From contig JACEHZ010000592.1 in NCBI GenBank assembly GCA_017893485.1, positions 1,364,001-1,428,000 on the forward strand: 64,000 bases of DNA, read 5' to 3'. Both the position numbers and the translations under genes were made by a program. Below are positions 38,931-50,323 of the stretch, one piece after another; position 1 is the first letter of the stretch, and each line of letters begins with the position of its first letter. A model generated the notes under the pieces. The model was not told the origin of the DNA, did no database searches, and saw nothing but the letters and a program-made list of their open reading frames with translations. Source of the stretch: Hemerocallis citrina (lineage: Eukaryota; Streptophyta; Magnoliopsida; Asparagales; Asphodelaceae).

Positions 38931-39524
38931 TATACTAGTATATATACTATCTCTTAGAAATACGGGGTGTCACATTCACCCCCTCTTAAGAATTCAGCGT
39001 CCTCGCTGAATACGGGACGTGCAATCTAGTACAGGATCGCCTTTCTAGTCGAATGTAGACTTGCCTTCTAATCGCTGCCCTCCCAGGGTCTTACGCATCT
39101 CATACACACATAGTGCGTCCCACGCACTTTCTATATACAAGTCCTACATTCGATGTCGAAAGTTGGCTCTGATACCATCTGTAACGCCCCGCACTCAACT
39201 CGTATGCACACAATTAACTAAATTCTAGCCACGCCCACCACAGGCACCATCAAAAGGTGGGTATACCCGTTCGGTACCTTTATCACTTGGGAAACCTAAT
39301 ATATTCTCTCATTTCTCTCCTTCTTCACCGATATGGGATTTTATTCCCTTCGGTCAATCCGGTCAAAGTATCCAGGCACACACACATACACTTCCTTTTA
39401 TTCCATCTTTCATTCATTCCATCTAATGGTCAACCAATCAACACTTCACACACTCACTTTTCTTTCCTTCTTTCCATTCTCCACATCACCTTTTCCCATC
39501 CATCCATTCTTTCTACTACTTTTT

Positions 39525-39574
<50 letters not shown>

Positions 39575-39618
39575 TATACTAGTATATATACTATCTCTTA
39601 GAAATACGGGGTGTCACA
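38545..39618 (-). mobile_element. TRIM (terminal-repeat retrotransposon in miniature)
   Basis: LTRs 38545-38974 and 39180-39618 (430 and 439 bp), each TGTAACGCCCCGCACTC...CGGGGTGTCACA, with perfect TSD AAATT. The inside is only 205 bp. On the minus strand a primer site TGGTATCAGAGCCAAC follows the right LTR (39162-39177), complementary to initiator tRNA-Met, and a polypurine tract AAGAGGGGGTGAA precedes the left LTR. It has no coding capacity, so it must have moved with proteins from other elements. The LTRs differ mainly in an AT microsatellite and a few bases. Confidence 0.9.
39162..39177 (-). other. Primer binding site of the TRIM
   Basis: TGGTATCAGAGCCAAC on the minus strand, two bases from the LTR end; its first 12 bases fit the initiator tRNA-Met 3' end. 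Confidence 0.8.
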
Positions 39619-40400
39619 AAATTGAACCCTAACTTTGTCCTATAAATATCACCCCTTCTCTTCTCATTTCACACACCAAAAAGTAAATCAAAATAAGAGA
39701 AAGAAAAAGAAAGAGAAGTGAGTTCTTGTGCTTTGGTGAAATTCTTGCTAGGAGGAGTTATTGCTAGGAGAAGAAGAAGTTGCTTGGAGCTAGGAGTGCT
39801 TCCATCTTTTGTTCATTCTTCATTAGAGGTGGGTGTTCTCATGCTTTCTAATTATAGAAAAAAATGCATGCTAATAATAATGAATGAGTAGTATAGAAAG
39901 TTTCATGTGATAAAATAGAACAAATCTATACTATTGCTTGTTGTGGTAGTGAATCATGTTATGTTTAGTAAATTAAAATTTACATCATGTAATTGTTAAT
40001 GAGAAAAGAGATAATTGATTATTTTGCCATGCACTAGTAAGCATGAATGAAGAAATTGTTAATTGTATGAACACTTGTTAGAAATTCTTATTTTGATGAG
40101 CAAATGAATTCTTTTAAAGTAAAATTGATACTATTGATTTCATTTGGTGAGATATATAATTGTGTTACTTTTGATGGAATTAAAATTCAGGTTTATTAGT
40201 GAGAAGAAACTATTTGAAAGTTAGTCTTATTTTCTAAAATATGGATTATGGGTCTATGAATTACTGTTAGAAAGTAAAACAAACTATAGTCTAATGAAAT
40301 ATTAGATTGAATGAAAAAGAGAGTTTTATGAAAATAATAGAATGACAGAAAAGTTGAACAAAAGTATAATAGTATATTTTGATATCAGTAATCACACATG

Positions 40401-40470
40401 GACTATTTGGCTAGCTAGTGCACCACAGAGCATTCTTTATAAGAGATCTTGGGTTCGAAACTTGATAGTC
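40401..40470 (+). other. tRNA-like sequence in solo LTR E
   Basis: The ends GACTAT and ATAGTC pair like an acceptor stem. TGGCTAGCTAGTGC resembles a D-arm/A-box, and GGGTTCGAAAC resembles a T-arm/B-box with a wobble-rich stem. The anticodon arm is poor. It could be a degraded tRNA gene, the head of a tRNA-derived SINE, or chance. Confidence 0.3.
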
Positions 40471-41649
40471 ACATTTATTTTTACTTCTTTTAATTGATTT
40501 CTGAAACTGAGAGTCTACATATGAACATTTCGGTCTAGAAGTTGACGCCAAGTCCAAATGGACTTATGGCTAGTGGGTTGGGGCTTGGGCACTGGCTGTG
40601 TGTTGTCGGAAGGTCCTGAGTTGAGTTATATTTGAGATATGGCCATGGAGCTATATCGTATTTGTTGATTAAGTCCGGTAGGAGGTAAAACTAATTCTAC
40701 GCTTGAAAATTTATTCATATTTTGAACTAAATAATTAGACACATAAGTGAAGATGTAGTAAACCTGGGCAAACGTAAGTGGATTGCCTTTATATAGTCGG
40801 CAGTGGATCTCCGTGGCTATAGACCCAGTCAGCGGTGGATCTCCGTGACTGTGGTTGCTCCGTGGGAGACGGACTTTTATTTTTAAATTCGAGGTTATGA
40901 TGACGGATTAGCGGTGGACTCCGAGATCTTGAGTAATCGGGCAAATAGTTTGTCATATTCCAATGTATATACGTATACCGGGGCTAGAGGGGCACTTGCG
41001 GGATGATTCGCAAGATGAGGGATCCATTATAACAGTCAGTGGTGGACTCCGGGGCTGCAATCCATATTCGTGGAATGATCTAAACCTTGTCTTATTACTG
41101 GGTAGTCTTCATGGTGAGGGATTGAACCCTTTATTGTGGAGTACGTAGGTGCTTGCCCTCGGAACTATATAGTATGGGATGCATAGAATCCGAACAAGTA
41201 TGCATTAGTGTCATCCTAGTACAAAATGTGTGCATTAGGCATTAAGGCATGACATACACTTGCATGTTTAGTGTAGTCACAATTTAACACTTTATTGTTC
41301 ATTCAATGTTTATGATCTGTTAAAGTAATGAGATCGTTATATGTACGACATAGAGAGAATGTCCGAGTATAATATTTTTGTCATTTGTAAGTGACTGACG
41401 AGACCATAGCTTAATATGTAGGTAATGGACTTTCTCATGATGAAGTAAAGATGTTATGATGCAGTTGATAATTTACAGTTGTACAAGTTGTATTTTATTT
41501 CATTGTTGTATTCTTCCGCTGTGTAAACAAATGTAATGAACTCTGATGTATTATTGAAAAGTTTTAATTTTCTTGTAAAATTGTACGAAGTGAAGTAAAG
41601 ATCCTGTGAAATCTCGAATTCGGTCTTATTTGGAATTCGGGGCGTTACA

Positions 41650-44600
41650 GATAAGTTGGAAGAAATAGTCTTCTCAGAAGAAGATTCAACCAGGACATTC
41701 CAAATTAGCAAGGTCCTCCCCCCTCCCATCAAAACAGACATTATCCGAGGCATAAGGGGAAATCACGACCTATTCGCTTGGACCGCGACCGACATGCCTG
41801 GAATCTTTGAAAAACTTCTCATGCATCACCTTAGTGTTGCTCCCGAGGCCAAACCTGTCCAGCAAAAGTGACACAAGTTCGCGCCAGAACACCAGAAGGA
41901 AATCAAAGAAGAAGTAGAGAAACTCTTGAATGTTCGGTTCATACAGGAGGTCAACTATCTCGAATGGCTGTCCAACGTTGTGATGGTCAAAAAGGCCAAT
42001 GGGAGCAGGAAAATTTGCATTGATTTCACGGATCTGAACAAAGCTTCTCCGAAAGATTCGTTCCCGCTCCCAAGCATTGATGCCCTGATTGATGCGACTT
42101 CCAGCCACGAACTCTTGAGTTTCATGGACGCCTTCTTCGGGTACAACCAGATTAGGATGTTCCCTCCCGATATTCCGAAGACTTCGTTCGTAACCAACCA
42201 AGGTCTATATTGCTACCGGGTCATGCCCTTCGGGCTAAAGAACGCCGATGCAACTTATTAGCGCCTTGTCAACAAGGTCTTTAGAGAATAGATCGGCCAG
42301 AACATGGAGGTCTATCTGGACGACATGTTGGTAAAAAGCATCAGCAAATTGAACCATGTGTCCGACCTTCAGGAGACCTTCGATGTGCTGCGGAGTCACA
42401 ACATGAGACTAAACCCGAACAAGTGTGCCTTCGGTGTCTCGCCCGGCAATTTCCTTGGGTTCATGGTTAGCCAAAGAGGCATAGAAGCTAGCCCGAAAAA
42501 GATTCAGGACATACTAAACATGGCTCCCCCTTCCAGTGTCAAAGACGTACAAAGACTCACAGGATGCCTCGCAGCCATATGGCATTTTCTCTCCAAGTCA
42601 GGAGAAAAATGTCTCCCGTTCTTCAAGGTCCTTAGAGGGGCGAAAGGCTTTGAGTGGGGGCAACAATAGCAGAAGTCCTTTGATCAAATCAAAGCCTATC
42701 AGGTCAACCCCCCACTCTTGAGCAAGCCAAAACTCGGGAAGTCCTCTACATATACCCTGCCATCTCAGAACAGACCCTCAGCATCGTCCTAGTAAGAGAA
42801 GAAGATAAGACGCAAAAGCCAATTTACTATGTGAGTAAGGTCCTCAGGGACGCCGTACTTCGTTCTCCAAAGGTTGAAAAGATGGCCTATGCGTTAGTCA
42901 TGGCAGCCTGAAAGCTCTACCTTTACTTCTAGTCTCACTCAGTGGTCGTTCTTACCGACCAGCCACTCAAGTAAATTCTCCACAAGCCTGAAACTTCGGG
43001 ATGCCTTATGAAGTGGTCTATAGAGCTGAGCCAATATGATATCAACTATCAGCCCAGAACTGCTATCAAGGCACAAGCCCTGGTAGAATTTATAGTAGAG
43101 AGCACTATCTCTAACCCTAGCAAGGCAATAGAGGGACCCCCATTCTGGATCGTGTATGTTGATGGGTCTTCATGCGCTGACGGGAGTGGGGCTGGGATCA
43201 TCCTGACTGGCCCTGATGACTTCGTTTTTCAGTACTCACTTCGCATTAATTTTCAGGCATCAAATAATGAGGCTGGATATGAGGCTCTCATAGCCGGTCT
43301 GTGTATGGCACACAAGGTCGGGACCTAGCACGTCAAAATATTCAGTGACTTACAGCTGGTAGTGAACTGGTATTGGGGGAGTATGAGGCAAGAAATGATT
43401 GCATGGTCAAATATTTGGCCAAGGTCAAAAAGCTGCTTGCCACTTTCAAAGATGCACAACTCCAATGAATCCCCTGAGAGGAAAATGCACAGGCAGATGC
43501 CCTCTCAAAGATGGCCTCCTCTTCCCTCAAGGGACGAGAACAAACCGTCTTGATAGAAGTCCTTCTGAAACCCAGCATCGAGGAAGAAGGCCCCGAACTG
43601 ATGGAGACGCTACCCCTAGCACTCGGAGAGAATTGGATGAGGCCCTTGCCTGAGTTTCTCAAATACGGAATCCTCCCTCCATACCCTAAAGAGGCTAGAA
43701 GAATCAGAACCAGAGCCGAGAGATACACGCTCATCAAAGGGGTCATGTACAAGTGCTCTTACACTCAAGTGGATGGCAAAGCCTACTTGAGATGCCTCTC
43801 CCCCGAGGAGGCCCAGTACGCTCTAAAGGTGGCCTATGAAGGGATGTGCTGTGCTCATTTGGGAGCAAGATCCCTCGCCCGCAAAATCTTAAATTATGGA
43901 TATTTCTGGCCTACACGCCTTAGTGATGCCGAATAGCACATTCGCCAATGCGCCCCCTGCCAAAAGTTCTCAACAATTCGGTGCTTACCACAAGCTCAGC
44001 TATCCTCTTTAGCCAGTCCGACCCCTTTCGCAATGTGGGGGATGGACTTGCTTGGGCCATTCCATCCAGCACTGGGCCGGCTAAAGTTCCTTGTCGTTGC
44101 AATCGACTACTTCTCCAAATGGATTGAGTCCGAGCCTTTAGCGGCAATTACTGAGAACAGAGTCCAATGGTTCCTTTGGAAGAAGATCGTTTGCAGATTC
44201 GGTATACCTCGAGTTTTAGTAATGGACAATGGGACCCAATTTACGGGGCAGCTTTCCGCAATTTTTGCACGGACCTTGGAATCTAGCAACATTTCTCCTC
44301 AATATCCCACCCGCAATCCAACTGTCAAGCTGAGAATGCCAATCGGCATCTGTACTAAAAAAGAGACTGGACAAATCCACCAAGGGATTATGGTTCAAAC
44401 AACTCCCCAATGTGCTCTGGAGCTACCGCGCTACTAAGGGGACCCCCACAGGAGAATCTCCCTTCAACCTTACTTACGGCTCCGAAGCCGTCATCTCACT
44501 GGAAGTTGGCCTACCTTTTGCCTGCTTGATTACCTTCAATGAAGAGCAAAATTCGAACCAGCTTCGGGGCAACTTGGACCTCATCGATGAGATTCGAGAA

Positions 44601-44894
44601 AGATCCTCCATCCGTCAAGAGATCTATTGACGTAGGATTGAGCAGTCTTACAACAAGAGAGTCCGCCCCACTAATCTCAAAGAAGGAGATATGGTTCTTA
44701 GAAAACTGTCACTTTTCTTCCCGAGCAAGAAAGGGAAACTATCGCCTAATTGGGAAGGGCCATATAGGATCTCGAAAGTTGTTTGCCCTAGCGCTTATCA
44801 ACTTGAGACCCGGGGGGCAAGAGAGTACCAAGAACATGGAACACTTGTTGAAGTACCAAGAGGGTGTTTAAACACCGCTCCAAGTAACTTCTAA
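41650..44894 (+). pseudogene. H pol: RT, RNase H, integrase (after insertion E)
   Basis: RT blocks NVRFIQEVNYLEWLSNVVMV and MPFGLKNADATY are followed by YLDD (YVDD in D). The RNase H block has YVDGSS, but the catalytic Glu position of NNEAEYEAL reads NNEAGYEAL. Integrase keeps WGMDLLGPF and MDNGTQF, then a frameshift scrambles the region of the third acidic residue. At least eight stops are visible (for example TGA at 41869, TAG at 42259, TAG at 42667), and there are several shifts. The end HLLKYQEGV matches the end of D (HLLKYQEKAATPI). Enzymatically dead. Confidence 0.88.
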
Positions 44895-44959
44895 TCCTCG
44901 AGCATTTCTAAGTTTGTTTTTCCTTCTTAGTTAGTTGATTTTTTTCAAATAGCTCTTAA

Positions 44960-45420
44960 AACGAAAACTTCGGAGTCCAACACTTGGTTCGATGCCGTTT
45001 TAGCTACTTGCGAACAAGCAAGTGCGAAGTAGCTCACTATTTGAAATTGCTCCCACAACTATTGAAACTCTCTTAAAATGACAAGTTCGGAGTCCAACAC
45101 TTGGTTCAATGCCACTTTAGCTACTTGCGAACAAGCAAGTGCGAAGTAGCTCACCATTCGAAATTTCTCCCACAACTGTTAAAACTCTCTTTAAACGATA
45201 AGTTCGGTGTTCAACACTTAGTTCGGTGCCACTTTATCTACTTGCGAACAAGCAAGGGCGAAGTAGCTCACCAATTGAAATTGCTCCTATAACTGTTGAA
45301 ACTCTCTTAAAGCAACAAGTTCGGAGTCCAACACTTAGTTCGATGTCACTTTAGCTACCTGCGAACAATCAAGTGCGAAGTAGCTCACTATTCAAAACTG
45401 CTCCCACAACTATTGAAAAC
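44960..45420. repeat. ~117-bp repeats after the pol stop of H
   Basis: Four units with GGAGTCCAACACTTGGTTCG, an inverted repeat (AGCTACTT...AAGTAGCT) and GAAATTGCTCCCACAACT. The same blocks in the same order occur in the 107-bp monomers of D. No coding. Confidence 0.82.
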
Positions 45421-45640
45421 TCTTGAACACAAAGTGTTATTAGGCGAAAGAAGCTCATTACAAGATCAAACGCTGCAATCAATAAAAACATTGCTCGAAT
45501 TTTACAACTATCTTATTCCATTAAAAGTCGGGTTACAAGTCTTATTCCAAGACCATACTATAAACATTTTATTCCGCCAAAGATGGAGATACAAGTCTTA
45601 TTCAAGACTAAAGACTCCTACAAAACTACAAAGTCACGCC
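45421..45640. other. Spacer between repeats and antisense gene 2 of H
   Basis: No coding sequence recognised; it should hold the 3' end of antisense gene 2. Confidence 0.4.
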
Positions 45641-46411
45641 CTAACTCCTCCTAGGAAGTGGTATGCTTCTATTTCGAGATACACGGGAACGACGAGCACT
45701 GTGCCGCTCCCTCATGGCCTCCGAAGGGATCTCCAAGGCTGCGAGCCGAGTGGTACCATCGGGACCCATAGACCTAGCTGTTGCACCAACAAATGCTCTG
45801 CTCGACGAGCCGGCCACTCCGCTTTGAGCATCCCCAGGATTTCGCAAAAATGGAGGCGAACGAAGCACTCACTCGTGGAACGATCTTCCATGGGCGTACT
45901 AATCTTGAGGACAATAAGTGCTTCTAACGTTGCTTCCCTCTAAAAGTCGTTGCAGACGAAGATTCTCCGCCTCTAACTCAACGACCCGCTCTTTGAGAGA
46001 GTCAGCTGTCACTCTGAGCTTTAAGCGAGGCACTCGGCCTGAACTAACCCCCCGCGAGACGTTAGAGACAGTCCTCCGAAGATGATCCACTTCTAGACTC
46101 TTCTCGAGCACCATGTTCTTTAATTCGTCCTTCACAAATCTCGCTTCGAATAAAGAGTGGCAGAGGAACTTGAGCCTCAAGCCTTGGCCGACAGCCATCG
46201 AATGGTAGGTCTCCTCACCTTCAGGGGGCACTTTGCGAATTCTCTCTTCATGATGCCTCATCTCGATATCTCGGCGAGCCAAGGTCAGCCTCAAATGACC
46301 TAACTCCCGCTCTGCTTTAAAACGCATCTCCCGAGACTGAGCAAACCCTAACTTGGTAACGCCTAGCTTAGAGCAAAGATGTGGTACCTCGCTACCATGG
46401 GGAGTAACCAA
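45641..46411 (-). pseudogene. Antisense gene 2 of H: coiled-coil protein, broken
   Basis: Minus-strand frames read KAERELGHLRLTLARRDIEM, LKERVVELEAENLRLQRLLE and, in a shifted frame, NPGDAQSGVAGSSSRAFVG to NRSIPLPRRS. These align by eye with AETERGQLQLILGQRDSDIR, LRGRISELEAEVARLR and SPGDAQSSVAISSSGASVG to KRSIPAPRKR of gene 2 in D, in the same order. A frame change near 45890 breaks it. It confirms that gene 2 is an old part of this element lineage and not a chance frame of D. Confidence 0.72.
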
Positions 46412-46692
46412 AGAAAGAAGCGTAAATAACTCAAAGTCTAAACAGAGCTATTAGATGGTCCTAAGCTCAAGTATAGCTACAAGACATGGCTAAATTTGAA
46501 TAAGAGTTACAAGATGGTTCTATATTTGAACAAAAAAGCCACAAAACTAAGTCATGCTTTTCCACAAACATAATTCATTACTTGAGTAAAGATACAAAAG
46601 CGGTGGCCAGTCCGCTACAAGGCATTGATACAAAAGCATCCAAAATAAAAGAAGACAACAGAAAAAGAAAAGTGACAAAGATACGGAATAGG

Positions 46693-48858
46693 TCAAGAGA
46701 CCACATCGGTTGACGCCTTTTGGGGGACAACGACCTCGCGACCATCTTCCTCGGTCGCCACTGGTACCTCCACCATGGCAGACTGAGGGTACACAGTGAA
46801 GTCCTCCCCTTCTTCTTCTTCTTCTTCTTCTTCTTCTTCTTCTTCTTCTTCTTCTTCTTCCACCTCAACAGCCTCCTCAGCTACCTGGGCGGCCTCACCT
46901 TCGAGAAGGTTGTACAGGCTATACCCCAAGCTGTATAAGCCTGGGACACGCGCCTCTACATGCTTTAGTGCCCAAGCATAGAACTGCTCCATGTTCGAAC
47001 GCAGATGCAACTTCGCTTTAGCCCCAACAGCCTCTGCAGCTGCTTCCACGGCCGCCTCCTTCTCCTTCGCGGCATCCTCAGCGGCCTTCATAGCCAACTC
47101 CCTCTCCTTATCGGCTTTCTCCCTCTCCTTGTCTGCCCTCCCCTTATCCATGGAAACCTACTCGTTCGCCTTTGCCAGAGCGGCCTCGAGGAGAGTAATC
47201 TGAGCCGCTTAAGACTCAGTCAACCACTTCTCAGCCTTGAACATCTTCACCGCCTTGTCTCGCTCCGACCGGTCTCTGTCGCTCACCACCTTGAGCTCCT
47301 TCTCTTGCTCGGTGAATTTCCCTAACATATGGCTGAAGTGGCAGGTGATCTACGAGGATATATAAAAAAACGTCTAAGTCAAGAAAAGTTTCTTATTCAA
47401 AAGAATTAAGTTCACTTACCGCCATAGTCGCTCTGGCAATATCGAGAGCATCATCACCGACCGTACCTGCCTTCAGTGCAGCAGATCCTTCGAGGTTGGC
47501 AACTGCCGCACCACTTGCATACAGCTGGCAGAGTCCCCGAGGAAACCATCGTGCTTCATCACTCGCCAGTTAGGGTTGTGCTCTTCGGTAAGAATCGCCT
47601 CCACCGTAGCACTAAGAGGCGGATCTTGAAGCACCCGCACATCCCTGAAGGAGAGTCCTCTGACGGACAGAGCAGGAGAAACAGGCGGGTCAGGAAGAGC
47701 AGGCTCCAAGTTGACCACCGAAGTGGTCGCCACCGTAGCCTTCGGAGCTTTGGCAGACTACGGCCCCGAGGTTGTCCTCTTCCTCTTCTTTCCGTCTGGC
47801 ACCTTGTTGGCTACTCTCACTCGGTTGAATAGCATGGCCCTAAAATCCATGTCTGAAGCCTCTGTAAAAGAAAAACGAGGAGATGGGCATGTGAAGAAGT
47901 TAAACCGAAACCAAAAACAGATAAAAATACGGAGCATACTAGGGTTGATCGGACTGAGAACCCCACCGAAGAGGACCTCCTCGGTTAACTCTTTCCAACC
48001 CAAGGTCTCACAAGCAAGGAGTTTATATATGACCTCCCCTTCCTCCGGAGTCAACACCGGCTCATCTTTTGCCCACTTAGGAACTTCCTCCCTCCACCTT
48101 GTGGGAATACTCTACGGCACGGTACGTTGGACTAAGAAATACTTCTTCTTCCAAAATTGAATGGAATCGGGGTTGTCTATCAGCTTCACACCCCGGCGTG
48201 GCGATAAGTAGTACTGGTATTCCACCTTGCTTTTTCGATGAATATGGTAGAGCCTTCAGAGAACGGTGAGCTGAGGAACGACCCCTATCGCTTGGCATTG
48301 AAGAACGAAGCCATTAACGTGACTCCACATGTTCAACATATATTGAACGGGGCTCAGACCGTACCACTGCAGCACCTCGGGCACGAACGGTGAAAGAGGC
48401 AAACAGAGACTGGCATAGAAGGCGTCAAAGGAAAAAATGCACGTGTCAGGAGAGGTCAACGAACAGGCTCGAATACTGGGACCTGGGATAAGAAGACCAA
48501 GTTCCTTTGGTATCATGAAACTATTCCGGATCCGCACCAAGTCCTTCTCCATCAGCATGGAAAGGATGTCGTCGACTTCAAAGTGTTCCCTCGGCCTGTT
48601 CTCCTCATACGAGGCCGACATCCCGTACACCACCTTAGCAATAAGGCCATCGAGGTATTCTCGAACTCCGCTGAGGTTCGAAAAAGGGCCCAAAAGTCTG
48701 CCCAACGCCCCTGCTCGCCTCTCCTTCTCCACAATCGTCTCCGACGTCACCGATCCTACCACCCCCTTCCCCTTGTCCACTATTAGAGCCACTACCAATG
48801 GCCGATCCCCTTCATGGTCCGAGGTGGAGGTCTCACTCCCTGAAGAAACCCTAGACAT
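46693..48858 (-). pseudogene. Antisense gene 1 of H: gypsy 'Transposase_28'-like protein, broken
   Basis: Start MSRVSSGSETSTSDHEGD. Exon 1 carries GRLLGPFSNLSGVREYLDG and LSPFVPEVLQWYGLSPVQ. It ends with the donor CCCTA|GTATGC at 47940. The acceptor TTTTACAG|AG at 47861 opens exon 2 (ASDMDFRAM). A second donor GCG|GTAAGT lies at 47420, with acceptor CGTAG|ATC before 47349. Exon 3 is coiled coil with a long Glu run (about 16-17 Glu, a GAA microsatellite at 46807-46858). The exon layout matches D; exon 1 is 919 bp against 904 bp, both leaving phase 1. A frameshift after PQLTVL near 48260, an exon 2 length out of frame and stops in exon 3 show it is dead. Confidence 0.75.
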
Positions 48859-49023
48859 CTCGTAAAATATATAAAAGAGAATATATATTTACCTTGATGT
48901 GACAGCTACGGTCGAAATATATCGTTGAAAAATCAAACGCTTAGCCGCGACCGCTAGTTGAGCCACCCAAGAGTGAAAGAAATTTTTTTGAGAGTAAAAG
49001 TAAAGAATGAGATTATGAAGTGG

Positions 49024-49040
49024 GGGGTGAAAACTTATAG
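49024..49040 (-). promoter_or_regulatory. TATA-like promoter of the antisense genes of H
   Basis: Minus strand CTATAAGTTTTCACCCCCC about 180 bp before the ATG, followed by a pyrimidine-rich leader. Position and sequence parallel CTATAAAAATCCTCACCCCC in D. Confidence 0.5.
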
Positions 49041-49194
49041 TAAGTGAGAGGCGCCGCTTGGGCTTCTGAGACCTTTGGGCCCCCAAGACAAGTAAAAAAT
49101 CTAAGAGAACATCGAATACTAAGCGGCAGAAGACGTAAAGGCAGAATTTCAAGCAACGCCAACAGACATGTTGACCATCAACTGCCATAAATCT

Positions 49195-50323
49195 ATCTCA
49201 ATATTCGTGCCTGATCAAGATCAAACAGCCCAGATGTTGCCACGTCCCTCGGAACCAACATCCGAGCAAACATGTCCCCGAACGCGAAATTAGGGAAAAA
49301 ATTTCATCTCAATATTCATGCCTGATCAAGATCAAACGACCCAGATGTTGCCACGTCCCTCAGAACCAACATCCGAGCAAACGTATCCCCGAACATGAAA
49401 TTAGGGAAAAACTCCACCTCAATGTTCACGCCTGATTAAGATCAAATGGCCAGATGTTGCCACGTCTCTCGGAATAAACATCCGAGCAAACGTGTCCCCG
49501 AACGCAAAATTGGGGAAAAAAATCCATCTCAATATTCGTTCCTGATCAGGATAAATGGCCCAGATGTTGCCACGTCCTTCGGAACCAACATCCAAGCAAA
49601 TGTGTCCCCAAATGCGAAATTGGGGGAAAACTCCATTTCAATGTTCGCGCATGATCAGGATCAAACGGCCCAGAGGTTGCCACGTCCCTCGGAACCAACA
49701 TCCGAGCAAACATGTCCCCGAATGCAAAATTGGGGGAAAACTCCATCTCAATCTTCGCGCCTGATCAACATCAAACGGCCCAGATTGAGCCACATCGCTC
49801 GGAACCAAATTCCGAGCAAACGTGGCTCCGAGCGTGAAAATGGGGAAAAACATTGCCCCAAGATTTGCGCTTGGTCAAGATCCAACGGCCTAGATTGAGC
49901 CACGTCCCTCGGAACCAAATTTCGAGCAAACGTGGTTCCGAGCGTGAAAATCGGGAAAAACATTGCCCCAAGATTCGTGCCTGATTAAGATCAAAATGGC
50001 TCAGATTGAGCCACGTCCCTCGGAACCAAATTCCAAGCAAACGTGGCTTCGAGCGTGAAAAAGGGGGAAAACATTGCCCCAAAATTTGTGTTTAATCAAG
50101 ATCAAATGGCTCAGATTGAGCCACGTCCCTCGGAATTATATTCCGAGCAAATGTGGCTCCGAGCGTGAAAATGGGGAAAAAAATTGCCCCAAGATTCGCG
50201 CTTGATTAACATCAAACGACTCAGATTGAGTCACGTCCCTCGGAACCAAATTCCGAGCAAACGTGACTCCGAGCATGAAAATGGGGAAAAATGTTGCCCC
50301 AAAATTTGCACTTGATCAAGATC
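49195..50323. repeat. ~110-bp tandem array of H, left part
   Basis: Eleven units starting near 49197, 49308, 49420, 49528, 49637, 49747, 49858, 49969, 50079, 50189 and 50300. Each holds 'gccacgtccctcggaaccaa' and 'tccgagcaaacgtg'. The first six share 'cagatgttgcc', the later ones 'cagattgagcc', so two subfamilies sit in blocks. Solo LTR G is inserted in the last unit and the array continues at 55205. Confidence 0.9.

Larger units (their letters stand above)
36849..41649 (+). mobile_element. Solo LTR E, opposite orientation to A
   Basis: Starts TGTAACACCCCGCAAAATTG and ends TTCGGGGCGTTACA, flanked by GACAA / GATAA (one mismatch). The reverse complement aligns by eye with A, including the 'ctccgtggctatagaccc' block near 40812 and the LTR ends. 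Plus-strand TATAAATA at 39641-39648 sets the sense. Nested within are a short Helitron, a foldback MITE and a TRIM; without them the LTR is about 3.1 kb. No coding region is supported. Confidence 0.82.

Noticed and set aside
46578..46868. Poly-lysine frame (KKKKKK) on the minus strand
   Set aside because: Alternative frame of the GAA microsatellite; the poly-Glu frame matches the acidic tail of the antisense gene.
49446..50082. Frames of 66-150 codons on both strands in the 110-bp array
   Set aside because: Repeat-derived and present in all frames.
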